Assembly: GCA_002308575.1 (NCBI GenBank)
Contig: DBVY01000025.1
Location: forward strand, 40,224-61,674
Direction of reading: 5' to 3'
Length of the DNA: 21,451 nucleotides
DNA from: Christensenella sp. UBA1252
GTDB taxonomy: Bacteria > Bacillota > Clostridia > Christensenellales > CAG-1252
Positions 7,916 to 17,500 of the stretch are shown here, piece by piece. Every line of letters starts with the position of its first letter. Positions within the stretch are counted from its first letter, which is position 1. The notes under the pieces are model-generated. The model had not been told where the DNA came from, ran no database searches, and worked only from the letters and a program-made list of their open reading frames with translations. A program made the position numbers and the translations under genes.

Positions 7916-10735
7916 TTATTGAACCAAAATATAGGTGCCGTACGCGGGGATCGTTACATTTCCGCCCGTTACGTTTTGCATATTGCCGTTGTGGAATCCG
8001 TTTTCATCCGCCATGATCTGCCAAGCGCCGTCAATCCCGAACGTGCGAGCGCTCGCATTGGGATTGGTAAGCACGTAAACGCGAGAATGCGGATCGCCCG
8101 AGATCGAGCTGAAGATATAACATACGCAGTTGCTCTTATCTCCGTCGAAATTGACGATCTCCGCGTTGCCGCCCTTCGCGATGCCTTTGAAATCCATACG
8201 CAGATGAATTAAGCCTTTGTACCAATTCGTCAACGCGCTGAATTCTTCCTGACGACCATAGTCAAGATTGTTGATCTTATCCTGCGCGTTGTAACTGTTA
8301 TGGTTGCCGTATTTCGTTCTTGCGAATTCTTCGCCGGCAAGCATAAATCCAACGCCTCGACTGATGATCGTCAACGTCGCCGCCATCATATTTTTGCGTT
8401 CGAGTACGACGTTGCGTTCGCTGTAAATCGTCGGCGTCTTTTCAGAAACCGTCGTGCAAACTAATTGATCCCAAAGCGTGTAGTTATCGTGGGACGTCGT
8501 GTACGTGATCGCGTGGCTGTTGCCCGCCGAGTCCGTACCTGCAAAGTAGCCGTTGATACCCGCTTTCACACGATTCAAAGAATCTTCGGACGTATTCCCT
8601 TGTACGTAACCGGTACCGGGATTGTTATCTCCTTTGATCCCTTGACGCATACGATCGTTAAATGCACGAATGCCGAGCATTTCTTCGCTGTAAAGGCTGT
8701 TCGTATCGGCGCTGACGTACGGCGCTTCGAGTCCGAGCGCGCCTGCCGCCCAAGGTTCGCCGTAAACCAAGATGCCCATTCCGCCCGGCAGAGCGTTCAA
8801 CGCGATACGGATCGACTGCATCGTCTTCGTATCGTGGATCGCCATAAGGTCGAAACGGAAACCGTCGATATGGTATTCGGTCGCCCAATATACCAAGCTG
8901 TCGACCATGTATTTACGATACATTTCGCGCTCGGAAGCGGTTTCGTTGCTACAACCCGATCCATCGGAGAGGTTATAAGCGCCGAGTGCGTTCGTCGTCC
9001 AAGCTTTCTTACCGAACGTGCCCACCGCATCGGAGAGCGCTTGACGGTAGTAATAACCGGGAACGGTCTTTTCGAAGTAGCTGTCCGCCGTGTACGTATG
9101 GTTATAAACGACGTCCATGATCACACCGATCCCCGCATTGTGGAGCGCTTGCACCATTTGCTTGAATTCGTTGATACGGACTTCGCCGTTTTCCGCGTTC
9201 GTCGCATAGCTACCTTCGGGAACGTTATAGTTCTTCGGATCGTAACCCCAGTTCTGCTTGGTCGTGTAATCGGTGTTGTTGATGTACTCCTCGTCCACCG
9301 TCGAGAAATCGTAAACGGGGTTCAGATGCACGTAATTGATTCCGAGTTCTTTGAGATACGCAATACCGGATTTAAGGGTCGAACCTTTGACGTTCGTGTT
9401 TTGCTCGGTAAAGGCAAGATACTTACCTTTATAGGTCAAACCGCTGTCGGGCGAGATCGAGAAGTCACGAATGTGGACCTCCCAAATGACGCCGTTTTCG
9501 CTGTTGTTTTGACGGATCGTCGTCGCCTTCGTAAGGTCTTGATCCCAAGCGTCCGGATCGGTCGAATCAAGATCGCAGATCATACCTCTGTTTCCGTTTA
9601 CGCCGACCGCGTTCGCATAGATATCGACCGTTTCGTTCGCGTCACCCGCAACATAGTTCGTATAGGTATAATAGGTTCCGTTCAGATCGTCGTTGACGGC
9701 GAGTTCCCAAACGCCCTTTTGTCCCTTCGTCATCGGAAGAGCGCTACGCGCGAGCGTCGTATCGAGCTCGTTACCGGAACGGTAGAAGTTAACGACGACG
9801 TTCGTTGATAAAGGCGCCCAAACGCGGAACGTGGTGCTCTCTTTCGTGTAAGCCACCCCGAGCGGTTGATCGGAAGCAGGAACGCAATCCGTTTTGAATT
9901 TGTCGGACAAATACAATCTCGTCTTATTCGCGGAAGTACGGAATGCCGAAACCTCTTCGATATAGACTTGATAATCCGCGTTCCAATCGAACGTGCTTTC
10001 AAGATTGAGCCCCGTGATCTTTCCGTTCAAACCGCCGTTCGAAGTTTCCGAAACGTGCAGATTCTCGAGGAAAAGATCGCCTTGCGGATTCTCGATCGCG
10101 TCGGTTACTTTATAGATCGTAATCGGAGTTTCCGTCGTGATCGCTTTCGTGCTTTGCAACACCAACGTATTGAAATCGTCGAAGTTGGCGGATTCAATAC
10201 GCTCGAACGCGCTCTTGGCGGATTCAAGCGATGTGTAATTGTTCTTATCGCCGGCAATGATCCAAATGTGGTATTCGTTTTTGGCATCGAACTGCACGTC
10301 GAGGTAACGGTCGCTTGAAAGGTCTTTACCGGTGTTGTTGTTCCAATACGGCGTTAAATAGCCGAGTTCATCAACGTAGGAACGCACCATGATAAGACCA
10401 AGCTTTTTGCCCTGCTGGCAAGCTTTGGTTTCGGATGCGTTCAAGTTGATCTTGAACAACTTACCGGTGTTGACGACGCCGTCCACCTCGCGGGCGAATT
10501 CTTCGTCATCGCTTAACTCTTTGGCAACGCGACCCGTATCTATCCAGTAGTACGAGCCCCAGGAAACGTCCTTCTTGCCTGCCCACTCGCCCCAGGAGTA
10601 TTCTCCTGCGCCGTTATAAAAGTGGACGTAGACAACGCCGTTTTCTTCGGCGGTAGCGGTCGCCACCAGGGAAATTGCGGTCGCCGCGGCGATAAGCGCA
10701 ATCACCAGTAAAATGATTGTCAGTTTACGCTTCAT
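7916..10735 (-). CDS. pulA: Secreted type I pullulanase (GH13 with CBM41 and CBM48)
   Basis: It hydrolyses alpha-1,6 branch links of pullulan, amylopectin and limit dextrins outside the cell. A signal peptide (residues 1-29, cut likely after ATA) has no lipobox. A CBM41-like module follows (~33-175: VYVHFYNGAGEYSWGEW and SSDRYLDV...YHIWIIAGDKNNYTSLESA), then a linking domain, then CBM48 (~291-385). The GH13 barrel carries the pullulanase hallmark NWGYDP (495-500), region I DVVYNH (541-546), the nucleophile D629 in DGFRFD, the acid/base E660 in VYGEPW, and the transition-state D750 in TSHDN. No cell-wall anchor or C-terminal membrane helix is visible. A full AAGGAGG overlaps the malG stop. Its place between malG and malK ties it to maltodextrin import. 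Confidence 0.95.
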   Translation of the reverse strand: MKRKLTIILLVIALIAAATAISLVATATAEENGVVYVHFYNGAGEYSWGEWAGKKDVSWGSYYWIDTGRVAKELSDDEEFAREVDGVVNTGKLFKINLNASETKACQQGKKLGLIMVRSYVDELGYLTPYWNNNTGKDLSSDRYLDVQFDAKNEYHIWIIAGDKNNYTSLESAKSAFERIESANFDDFNTLVLQSTKAITTETPITIYKVTDAIENPQGDLFLENLHVSETSNGGLNGKITGLNLESTFDWNADYQVYIEEVSAFRTSANKTRLYLSDKFKTDCVPASDQPLGVAYTKESTTFRVWAPLSTNVVVNFYRSGNELDTTLARSALPMTKGQKGVWELAVNDDLNGTYYTYTNYVAGDANETVDIYANAVGVNGNRGMICDLDSTDPDAWDQDLTKATTIRQNNSENGVIWEVHIRDFSISPDSGLTYKGKYLAFTEQNTNVKGSTLKSGIAYLKELGINYVHLNPVYDFSTVDEEYINNTDYTTKQNWGYDPKNYNVPEGSYATNAENGEVRINEFKQMVQALHNAGIGVIMDVVYNHTYTADSYFEKTVPGYYYRQALSDAVGTFGKKAWTTNALGAYNLSDGSGCSNETASEREMYRKYMVDSLVYWATEYHIDGFRFDLMAIHDTKTMQSIRIALNALPGGMGILVYGEPWAAGALGLEAPYVSADTNSLYSEEMLGIRAFNDRMRQGIKGDNNPGTGYVQGNTSEDSLNRVKAGINGYFAGTDSAGNSHAITYTTSHDNYTLWDQLVCTTVSEKTPTIYSERNVVLERKNMMAATLTIISRGVGFMLAGEEFARTKYGNHNSYNAQDKINNLDYGRQEEFSALTNWYKGLIHLRMDFKGIAKGGNAEIVNFDGDKSNCVCYIFSSISGDPHSRVYVLTNPNASARTFGIDGAWQIMADENGFHNGNMQNVTGGNVTIPAYGTYILVQ

Positions 10736-10744
10736 AACACCTCC

Positions 10745-11641
10745 TTAGCCCTTGACCGCGCCGCCGGTAATACCTTCGACGAAGTAACGTTGCAGGCAGA
10801 GGAACAGGATGGTAATCGGCACCGCGATCAAAACCGCGCCCGCCATGAACATATTGTAGTAGTTCGTGATGTTATGGTCGTTGACCAACGTGTACAAACC
10901 AACCGCGACAGTCCATCCTTCGGTTTGCGTACCGAGCAAGTAACTGGAGAAGATGAAATCTCCCCAAGGAGAAAGGAAGCTCATCAACGCCGTGTAAACG
11001 ATGATCGGTTTACTTAACGGAAGAATGACTTTAAAGAAGACTTGCGAGTTGGTCGCACCGTCGATACGCGCCGCTTCGTCCAACGAACGGCTGACCGTAT
11101 CGAAGAAGCCTTTGGAAACGTAATAGCCCAAACCGGCGGAACCGGAGTAGACCAAAATCAAAGCGACTAATTTTTTCCAAACTTCGACGTTACCTGCCAT
11201 ACCGACAGATTTGAAGATGTAATAGATCGCCGCCATGGACATAAAGCCCGGGAACATACCGAGAATCATGCCGATGGATTGCAATCTCTTACGGCTCTTG
11301 AAACGGAAACGGCTCATAACGTACGCCATCGAGATCGTAAAGAAGGTGGAAAGCACCATACAGATCAATGCAATCACGAGGGTGTTCAAGAACCATCTCC
11401 AATACGGATAGCTCGTGTTCGTAAACAACTCGTTGTACCAATGAAGGCTATACGAAGTCGGGAACAAATGACCGTTTTGATAAGAGCCTTCGGGACCTGC
11501 GAAGGATTGGATGATCATCCAAATGAGCGCCATAATCCAAATAAAGGACAAAACGCCCAAAATCACATATGCCGAAGTCTGACCGATTAATTTTCTGCGT
11601 TTGATACTTGAGGTTTTCTTTGTCGTTGCAATCTGGCTCAT
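10745..11641 (-). CDS. malG: Maltodextrin ABC transporter permease, MalG type
   Basis: This is one of the two membrane subunits that form the sugar channel. It is 298 aa with six predicted membrane helices (about 24-46, 85-108, 121-144, 157-178, 213-235, 265-285). The EAA loop that docks onto the ATPase is clear at 188-211 (DEAARIDGATNSQVFFKVILP). Length and the C-terminus (QRYFVEGITGGAVKG) are typical of MalG/GanQ proteins. The start overlaps the malF stop by 1 bp (TAATG), with GAGGAGG upstream. Substrate choice cannot be read from the permease alone; the surrounding amylase, pullulanase and starch-binding genes point to maltodextrin. Confidence 0.95.
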   Translation of the reverse strand: MSQIATTKKTSSIKRRKLIGQTSAYVILGVLSFIWIMALIWMIIQSFAGPEGSYQNGHLFPTSYSLHWYNELFTNTSYPYWRWFLNTLVIALICMVLSTFFTISMAYVMSRFRFKSRKRLQSIGMILGMFPGFMSMAAIYYIFKSVGMAGNVEVWKKLVALILVYSGSAGLGYYVSKGFFDTVSRSLDEAARIDGATNSQVFFKVILPLSKPIIVYTALMSFLSPWGDFIFSSYLLGTQTEGWTVAVGLYTLVNDHNITNYYNMFMAGAVLIAVPITILFLCLQRYFVEGITGGAVKG

Positions 11642-13134
11642 TATTGGAAATCCTCCTCGTTTTTACTAGCAGAACTGTTACGATAGGTAATCAAAGACAC
11701 GATCGAACAGACGACAAATGTCAAGATACCCAAGGTAGACGCGAGCTTGTAGTTACTGTTACCGGTCATCGTGTACAACCAAGTAACGAGCAAGGACGTT
11801 CCGCCTGCGCCGTCGCTGTAACCCGCTTCACCGAACGGGCCACCGCCCGTCAACAGGTAAATGATGTTGAAGTTGTTGATATTGCCGATAAACTGCGTGA
11901 TCAGGTACGGACCCGTAACGAACAAGATATACGGGAGCGTGATCTTGCGGAACATCGTAAGTTTGCCCGCGCCGTCGATACGAGCCGATTCGTAAAGGTC
12001 GGCGGGGATGTTCATCAAGATACCGGACGTGATCAACATCGAATACGGGATACCGATCCAAAGGTTGACCATAATAATGATGATTCTTGCGGTAGTCGTG
12101 TTATCGAAGAGATCCAAACCGGTCTTTCCGAAAACTTCCATAATAGGACCGAACGGTCCGAGCAATTGACGCATCAACAGGAGGGACACGAACTGCGGGA
12201 TCGCGATCGTAAGAACGAAGAACGTTCTCCAAACCTTCTGCCCTTTTATATCCTTCTTATTGATGAGAAGCGCCAAAGCAACGCCGAGGAAGTAGTTCAG
12301 GAACGTCGCGCAGAGCGCCCACAAAAGCGTCCAACCGAGAACCGGGAAGAAAGTCGTGGAAAGACCCGTGGATCCGACGAGGGATTTAAAGTTATCCAAA
12401 CCGACCCAGTTAAAGCCGCTTGTTGCGGAGTGGTCTTGGTCGAAGTTCGTGAACGCGATGAGGATCATAAAGATCAACGGCAACACCGTAAAGGCGATAA
12501 CGCCGATCAATGCGACCGCAAGCAACACGACGTAGAACTTGTTGTCGAACAAATCTTTCAAATCATCCTTAAAGGTCGGAAGTTTGCGACCGACGACGGA
12601 ATTCTCGTAGGATTCGTACGCCGATCTGATGTTCGAGAAGTAAAGAACGATAAACGCCACGATGACGATGATCGCCACAACGCCGAACAACAAGCAAAGC
12701 ATCGAGTTATCCCCTTCCACCGCTGCCGTCGCACCGCTACCCATATAGTGGATATCGTACGTAAAGTCGGTACCGAGGGTAAAGAACCCTTTGATAGCGC
12801 CGGCTCCGTTGAAGATCATATAGAACAGGAACAACAGCTCGATCGCAAGATAGGTTATGCCCTTTGCGATCTGTTTTCTGGCGAACGCGCCCGATCCCAT
12901 TACGAGGAAGGACATCTTGACGCCGAAATCTCCCTCGCGAAAGATTGTTATATAGTTTTTAATGCCATCTCTTATGCCGGTTCCGATCTTAACGCAAAGT
13001 TTAATGAAGTTTTTGGGCAAATTGACCAAAAACGATCCGAACCTTTTCAGCTTCCTTTTGAGCTTTTGCCCGAAAGTATTCTTTTTCGGTATAGAGCTCA
13101 CGGAAGACTCTTTTTTCAAATCCTTTTCTGCCAT
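11641..13134 (-). CDS. malF: Maltodextrin ABC transporter permease, MalF type
   Basis: This is the partner permease of MalG, 497 aa. About 65-90 basic, cytosolic residues (rich in K and R, e.g. KLKRKLKRFG) precede the first helix. About eight membrane helices follow: ~92-118, 146-166, 200-228, 262-290, 303-325, 350-374, 402-425 and 464-484. The EAA loop is at 381-401 (YESARIDGAGKLTMFRKITLP). The extracytoplasmic part between helices 1 and 2 is only about 25 residues, so it lacks the large P2 domain of E. coli MalF. The ribosome site AAGGAG overlaps the malE stop codon, 10 bp upstream. Function as the maltodextrin channel is inferred from family and context. Confidence 0.94.
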   Translation of the reverse strand: MAEKDLKKESSVSSIPKKNTFGQKLKRKLKRFGSFLVNLPKNFIKLCVKIGTGIRDGIKNYITIFREGDFGVKMSFLVMGSGAFARKQIAKGITYLAIELLFLFYMIFNGAGAIKGFFTLGTDFTYDIHYMGSGATAAVEGDNSMLCLLFGVVAIIVIVAFIVLYFSNIRSAYESYENSVVGRKLPTFKDDLKDLFDNKFYVVLLAVALIGVIAFTVLPLIFMILIAFTNFDQDHSATSGFNWVGLDNFKSLVGSTGLSTTFFPVLGWTLLWALCATFLNYFLGVALALLINKKDIKGQKVWRTFFVLTIAIPQFVSLLLMRQLLGPFGPIMEVFGKTGLDLFDNTTTARIIIIMVNLWIGIPYSMLITSGILMNIPADLYESARIDGAGKLTMFRKITLPYILFVTGPYLITQFIGNINNFNIIYLLTGGGPFGEAGYSDGAGGTSLLVTWLYTMTGNSNYKLASTLGILTFVVCSIVSLITYRNSSASKNEEDFQ

Positions 13135-13144
13135 ACTCTACTCC

Positions 13145-14515
13145 TTAGCCCTTCAATTTGTTTTCGACTTTTTTGAGCTCTTTGCTCCATTCGCCTTCGG
13201 GATAGCTCAATTTGTAAACGCCGAGCAAGAAACCTTTCATATTATCCCAGTAGTTGCTCATTTGGATAAGACCGGGTTTCAACTTGCTGTATTCACTCTG
13301 CGAAACAACGACTTCGACAGTGTCGACGGAAGTGCTTGCCGCATCGAAAAGATCCGAATCGGTCGGGCAGAATTCACGCTCTTGCAAACGGATTGTTTGA
13401 TTGTCGGCGTTCGAAAGATACGCCGCGAGTTTCAATGCTTCGTCCGTCGTCTTTTGGTTACGAGCCGCCGTGGACTTACGGCTGACACCGTACATCTTAA
13501 CACCCGAGAAGCTAACGAGCGGGGTGTCCTTGCTCTCGCCCGCGAAACGAATCGTCGGAAGGGTCGCGACCGCAAAGTTGGATCCGAGCGCATCCTTAAA
13601 TTGACTGATCATGTGAGGACCGGAAATCATCGCCGCAACTTTTCCGTTTTTCAAAGAAGCATATTGGTCTGCCTTGGAAACGGATCCGAGTTTCTTTTGA
13701 CCGGCAAGCGACTTGATGTAATTGCAAGCCTTGTACGCATTCTCGTTATCCAAGTTGACATCGCTCGGATCGTTGCCTTGATCGCCGAAGATCGTAACAC
13801 CCGCGGTATAAAGGAACATCGTGGTATAGTAGCTGTCGCTCATATCGATACCGATATTATAGTCAACGTTCTTGATTTGGGTCGTCATAATTCTTTCAAG
13901 GGAGCTGACGTCCGAGATCAAAGATTTATTGTAGTACAGGAAGCAGTTTTCGTAGCTGTACGGGAACGCGTAATAGGAACCGCTGTACGTCGCCGCGATC
14001 TTCGCAACGTCGATCTGCTGATCGATCTGCGCAGTATATTGCGTCGGAACTTGGGTCAAAGCCGCGTTCTTGATCAAAAGGCCGAGTTGGTCGTTTGCGA
14101 ACGAGAACACGTCCGCAGCCGCTTCGACGTCACGCGTAACGCTCGCGCTGACGACGTCTTCACCGATCGTATTAACCGTCCAGTTGTAACGGTTGTCTTT
14201 ATATTTTTTCTCGTAATCATCCAACATCTGACGGATCATATCTTCGTCTTCTTCTGCGCACCATACCGTAAGATTGTAGGTGGTGCCGTCACCGGTGCCG
14301 TCATCAACCGTCGGCGTCGGGGTCGGATTCGGATTCGGCGTCGGATTCGGATTCGGCGTCGGATTCGGAGTCGGGTTCACGACGGTGCCGCCGTTATTGG
14401 TTTGTCCTCCCGTGAAGTCCGCCACGTAAATCACTTCGGGCGAACAGGCAACAAAGACGACGAGCATCAATGCCGCTAAAGTTATTGTCAGTGCTTTTAA
14501 AATTTTTCTTTTCAT
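13145..14515 (-). CDS. malE: Maltodextrin-binding lipoprotein, MalE type
   Basis: This is the solute-binding protein of the MalFGK importer. A lipoprotein signal ends VFVA-C24, so the mature protein is lipid-anchored on the outer face of the membrane. A Pro/Asn/Thr-rich linker (residues ~47-70, PTPNPNPTPNP type) sets the binding domain away from the membrane. The family 1 extracellular binding fold follows: strand YNLTVWCAEEDEDMIRQML, then ADVFSFANDQLGLLI, YAFPYSYENCFLYYNKSLI, GKVAAMISGPHMISQFK and the C-terminal YWDNMKGFLLGVYKL. At 456 aa it is somewhat long because of the linker. It lies 53 bp after the preceding lipoprotein gene, the widest gap in the operon, with the Shine-Dalgarno in a hairpin loop. 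Confidence 0.93.
   Translation of the reverse strand: MKRKILKALTITLAALMLVVFVACSPEVIYVADFTGGQTNNGGTVVNPTPNPTPNPNPTPNPNPTPTPTVDDGTGDGTTYNLTVWCAEEDEDMIRQMLDDYEKKYKDNRYNWTVNTIGEDVVSASVTRDVEAAADVFSFANDQLGLLIKNAALTQVPTQYTAQIDQQIDVAKIAATYSGSYYAFPYSYENCFLYYNKSLISDVSSLERIMTTQIKNVDYNIGIDMSDSYYTTMFLYTAGVTIFGDQGNDPSDVNLDNENAYKACNYIKSLAGQKKLGSVSKADQYASLKNGKVAAMISGPHMISQFKDALGSNFAVATLPTIRFAGESKDTPLVSFSGVKMYGVSRKSTAARNQKTTDEALKLAAYLSNADNQTIRLQEREFCPTDSDLFDAASTSVDTVEVVVSQSEYSKLKPGLIQMSNYWDNMKGFLLGVYKLSYPEGEWSKELKKVENKLKG
14322..14375. repeat. Three 18-bp tandem repeats encoding the MalE Pro/Asn linker
   Basis: The unit GTCGGATTCGGATTCGGC (plus strand) occurs twice exactly (14322-14339 and 14340-14357), followed by an imperfect third copy (14358-14375). 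The unit is 18 bp, so gain or loss keeps the frame and only changes the linker length between the lipid anchor and the binding domain. Confidence 0.8.
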
Positions 14516-14516
14516 A

Positions 14517-14538
14517 TTTGGTTTCTCCTTTTACCAAA
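14517..14538 (-). promoter_or_regulatory. Hairpin presenting the malE Shine-Dalgarno in its loop
   Basis: On the mRNA, TTTGGT (14533-14538) pairs with ACCAAA (14517-14522). The 10-nt loop carries the ribosome site AAAGGAG (14525-14531), 9 nt before the ATG. Just upstream is a 12-bp palindrome, GTCCTTAAGGAC (14556-14567). Displaying the ribosome site in a loop could help strong translation of the binding protein, which is normally needed in excess over the permeases. This is inference from sequence. Confidence 0.45.
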
Positions 14539-14568
14539 CTATTTTTAAGTTATGCGTCCTTAAGGACA

Positions 14569-17500
14569 TTAGGACATCGACGAAATCGTAATCGTGTGAT
14601 TGTCGGGGATGAATGTTATATCGCCGGATTGATTCCACACATCTCCGGTCGCGGGGTCGCAACGAACAACAATAAGTCCTGCAAACGGTTTCGAGGTATC
14701 GATCGTTCCTGTAAAGGTATTTGTGCCCGTCTTCGTCATCTTGACGCCCGGCCAAACCGCGTTCTTCGTTTCGGGATTCGTGCCGTACCAAACGTACAGG
14801 TAAGCGTCCGCGGTTCCGAAGTATTCCCAAGTGATGTTGACGGTCAACGTTCCGTCCCAAGGTTCGGGATCCGCGGGATAGGTCGCCGTCCAACCGGTCT
14901 TATAATAGAGGGTGGATTCATTCAACGTAAGATCTTCCGTTTTATTGCTTCCGCCGTCGTTAAAGATGATCTTCGTTGCGTTCTTGTTGACGTCGATCTT
15001 CCACCAACCGGCTTTGCCCGCAACCGCGGTCATCGCCCTGCCGGGCCACGCGTCGAGATAATCGGTCGTGTCAGGTGCCGTTCCGCTCCAAGCATACGCT
15101 TTGACCGTAGCCCACGTATTGTTATAGTAGTAAACGGTCATCGTTTGCACGGGGCCGGGATCCGGCGTTACCGATCCGCCGATCGTGCGCTCGTCCATCG
15201 GAATCTCCGAGAAGTCGGAGTCTTTAACGTAAACGATATGGTTATTCGGCAAGCTGTAATTGACGGTCTTATTGAACATCGTCGTTTCATCCGCGCTGAC
15301 GCGAACGACGATCATTCCGACCACCGTCTTCGTCGTGCTGATCACGTACGTGTACTTACCTGCCTCGCCCGTAGCGGTCATTTTCGCGCCCGGATACACC
15401 GCGTTATTGCTCTCATCGGAGTACCAAACGTAGAGATACGGAACGCAATCATTGCCAAACAAAGTAACAGACGAAAGATCGACCGTCACCGTTCCGTTCC
15501 ATTCGGGATCGGGTTCGGGATCGGGCTCGGGATTAACGACGATCACGGGGTTACCGCTGAGCGCCGCTTCTTCGCTCTCCCAGTTGCCTTGGAAGTCGTT
15601 ACCGTTTACAGCGGTCAAACGAAGCGCGGGAAGCGCGGCGGTCAAACCGAGATTGCCGAGCGCGGTGCTGACTTCGATCTTATTCCACAGACCGTCTCCG
15701 CTACCGGTGATCGGGAGATTCGGATTGTTACGGGTAATGATGATACCCGCGAGGGTCTTTTCGGACGTATACTCGATGTAAGCGGAGTATTGAGTCATAG
15801 ACGCCGCGTTCGTAAAGACCATTTCCTTGCCGGGATATTCGGCGTTCTTCGATTCATCGGTGTACCAAACGTACGCATAAATCTTAGCACCCGCCGAAGC
15901 AAACCAATCTACCTCACGGAAATCGACGTACGCTTTCTTGTCGCCGGTCACGTACGAAGGCGCTTCTTCGTCCACACCGAGCCATTTGCCCGTAAATTCG
16001 ATCACCTCGTCCGCATGACGATAGCTGTTCAAGTAATAAACGGGTTTTGCTTGATTGAATTCGATCTCGCCGATCTCGATACGATCCCATTCGGTCTTGG
16101 TTCCTTCGTTCGGGTTCGGATTCGGATCGTTACGGGTAAAGATGATACCTTTCACGACGCGCGAGGTGTAATAGTCCGCCTCGTACAAGCCGTTTGCGTT
16201 TAAGGTCATCTTTGCGCCCGGCCAGTTGTTGTTCGTGCCGTCCGCGTACCAGATATGAACGTTGATCACGGCGTTCTCGTCGTCGAACCAATCGTACTTG
16301 CTGACGTTCAGATAGATCTTACCGGTCGTATCTTGAACGACGGGCATATCACGCGTACACTTATCGCACTTACCATCTCCGTTTGCGTCAACGTGGTAAT
16401 CGCAATCGGGCAACGGTTGCGGATCAACGGGATCGGGACCGGGGGTCGGATCGGGACCGGGATCGGGGGTCGGATCGGGATCGTTGCTCGTATCGACCGT
16501 CCACTTTGCATAGAGATCGGTCGGCGCGGTGATTTTGAAGTAGCTCAATTTCGCAGTGAATTTCGCTTCGATCAAGCAATACGCGTCTTCATACCAACCG
16601 ACGAAGATAAATCCGTTACGAACCGGGGTTGCCGGCGTCGCCATCGTGCGGCCGTCTTCGGCGTACACGATAATGTCCTCGGGACAATTCGGATAGTTGT
16701 AATGCAAAGTAACTTTCCACTTACCGTCCGTGGATTCATCGTTATTAACGACGGTTCCGCCCGCCTTGACCGTGATTTCTTTGGTCGAAGAAGAAACGAA
16801 GACCGTGTAATTACCGCCGGTAAACGCGGTGCCTTGGTTGACGCTGTCATCCGCATAGGTGGAAAGAACGTTTCCTTCGTCGTCTTTCACGACATAAGTC
16901 ATTCCGTCGGACAAAGAAACTGCCGCGGAGTATCCTCCATCCGCCAAACTCAATTTAACGCCTTCCGTTGCGCTACCGACAAAGACGTAATAATTCGTGA
17001 CTTTGGTCAAGGTAGCCGCGCCCGTTCCGACGTTGAATTTGATTTCATAGTCGCCGTTTACCAGGGTCGGTTTGGTCAAATCGAAGGTTTTGCCCGCATT
17101 ATCCTGAACGGTGATCGTGCTGTCCGCTTTCAAAGTCAAAGCCGCCGCAAAAACGCCGTCCTCTTCGCCTTCGGTCAAACGGATCGAATTGCCGTCCACC
17201 AAAGCGAAGTACTGCGATTGGTCAACGTTTACGACCGAGCGATCATAGGGAACTTCGACGGAGGGCACGCTGTTTTCAAAGCCCTCGCAGCAAGCGACGA
17301 TGCTGACGTAGTACATAAACCCGTTCGGAAGATCGTTGATCTTTCCCGAAACGCTCGCGGTACCCGTCGCCCAAGTCATCTTATAGAGCTTGCCTTCGGT
17401 TTTCCCGTCCTGACGAACGTAGGCTTGGTAGTCCTTTGCTTCGGAAACCGCTCTCCAACTGAACTTGTCGCCCTTTAAGGTGACTTTGTTCGGCGTTGCG

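Noticed and set aside
14322..14375. 18-bp direct repeats as a possible CRISPR or regulatory array
   Set aside because: The repeats are contiguous without spacers, lie in frame within malE, and encode a Pro/Asn linker.
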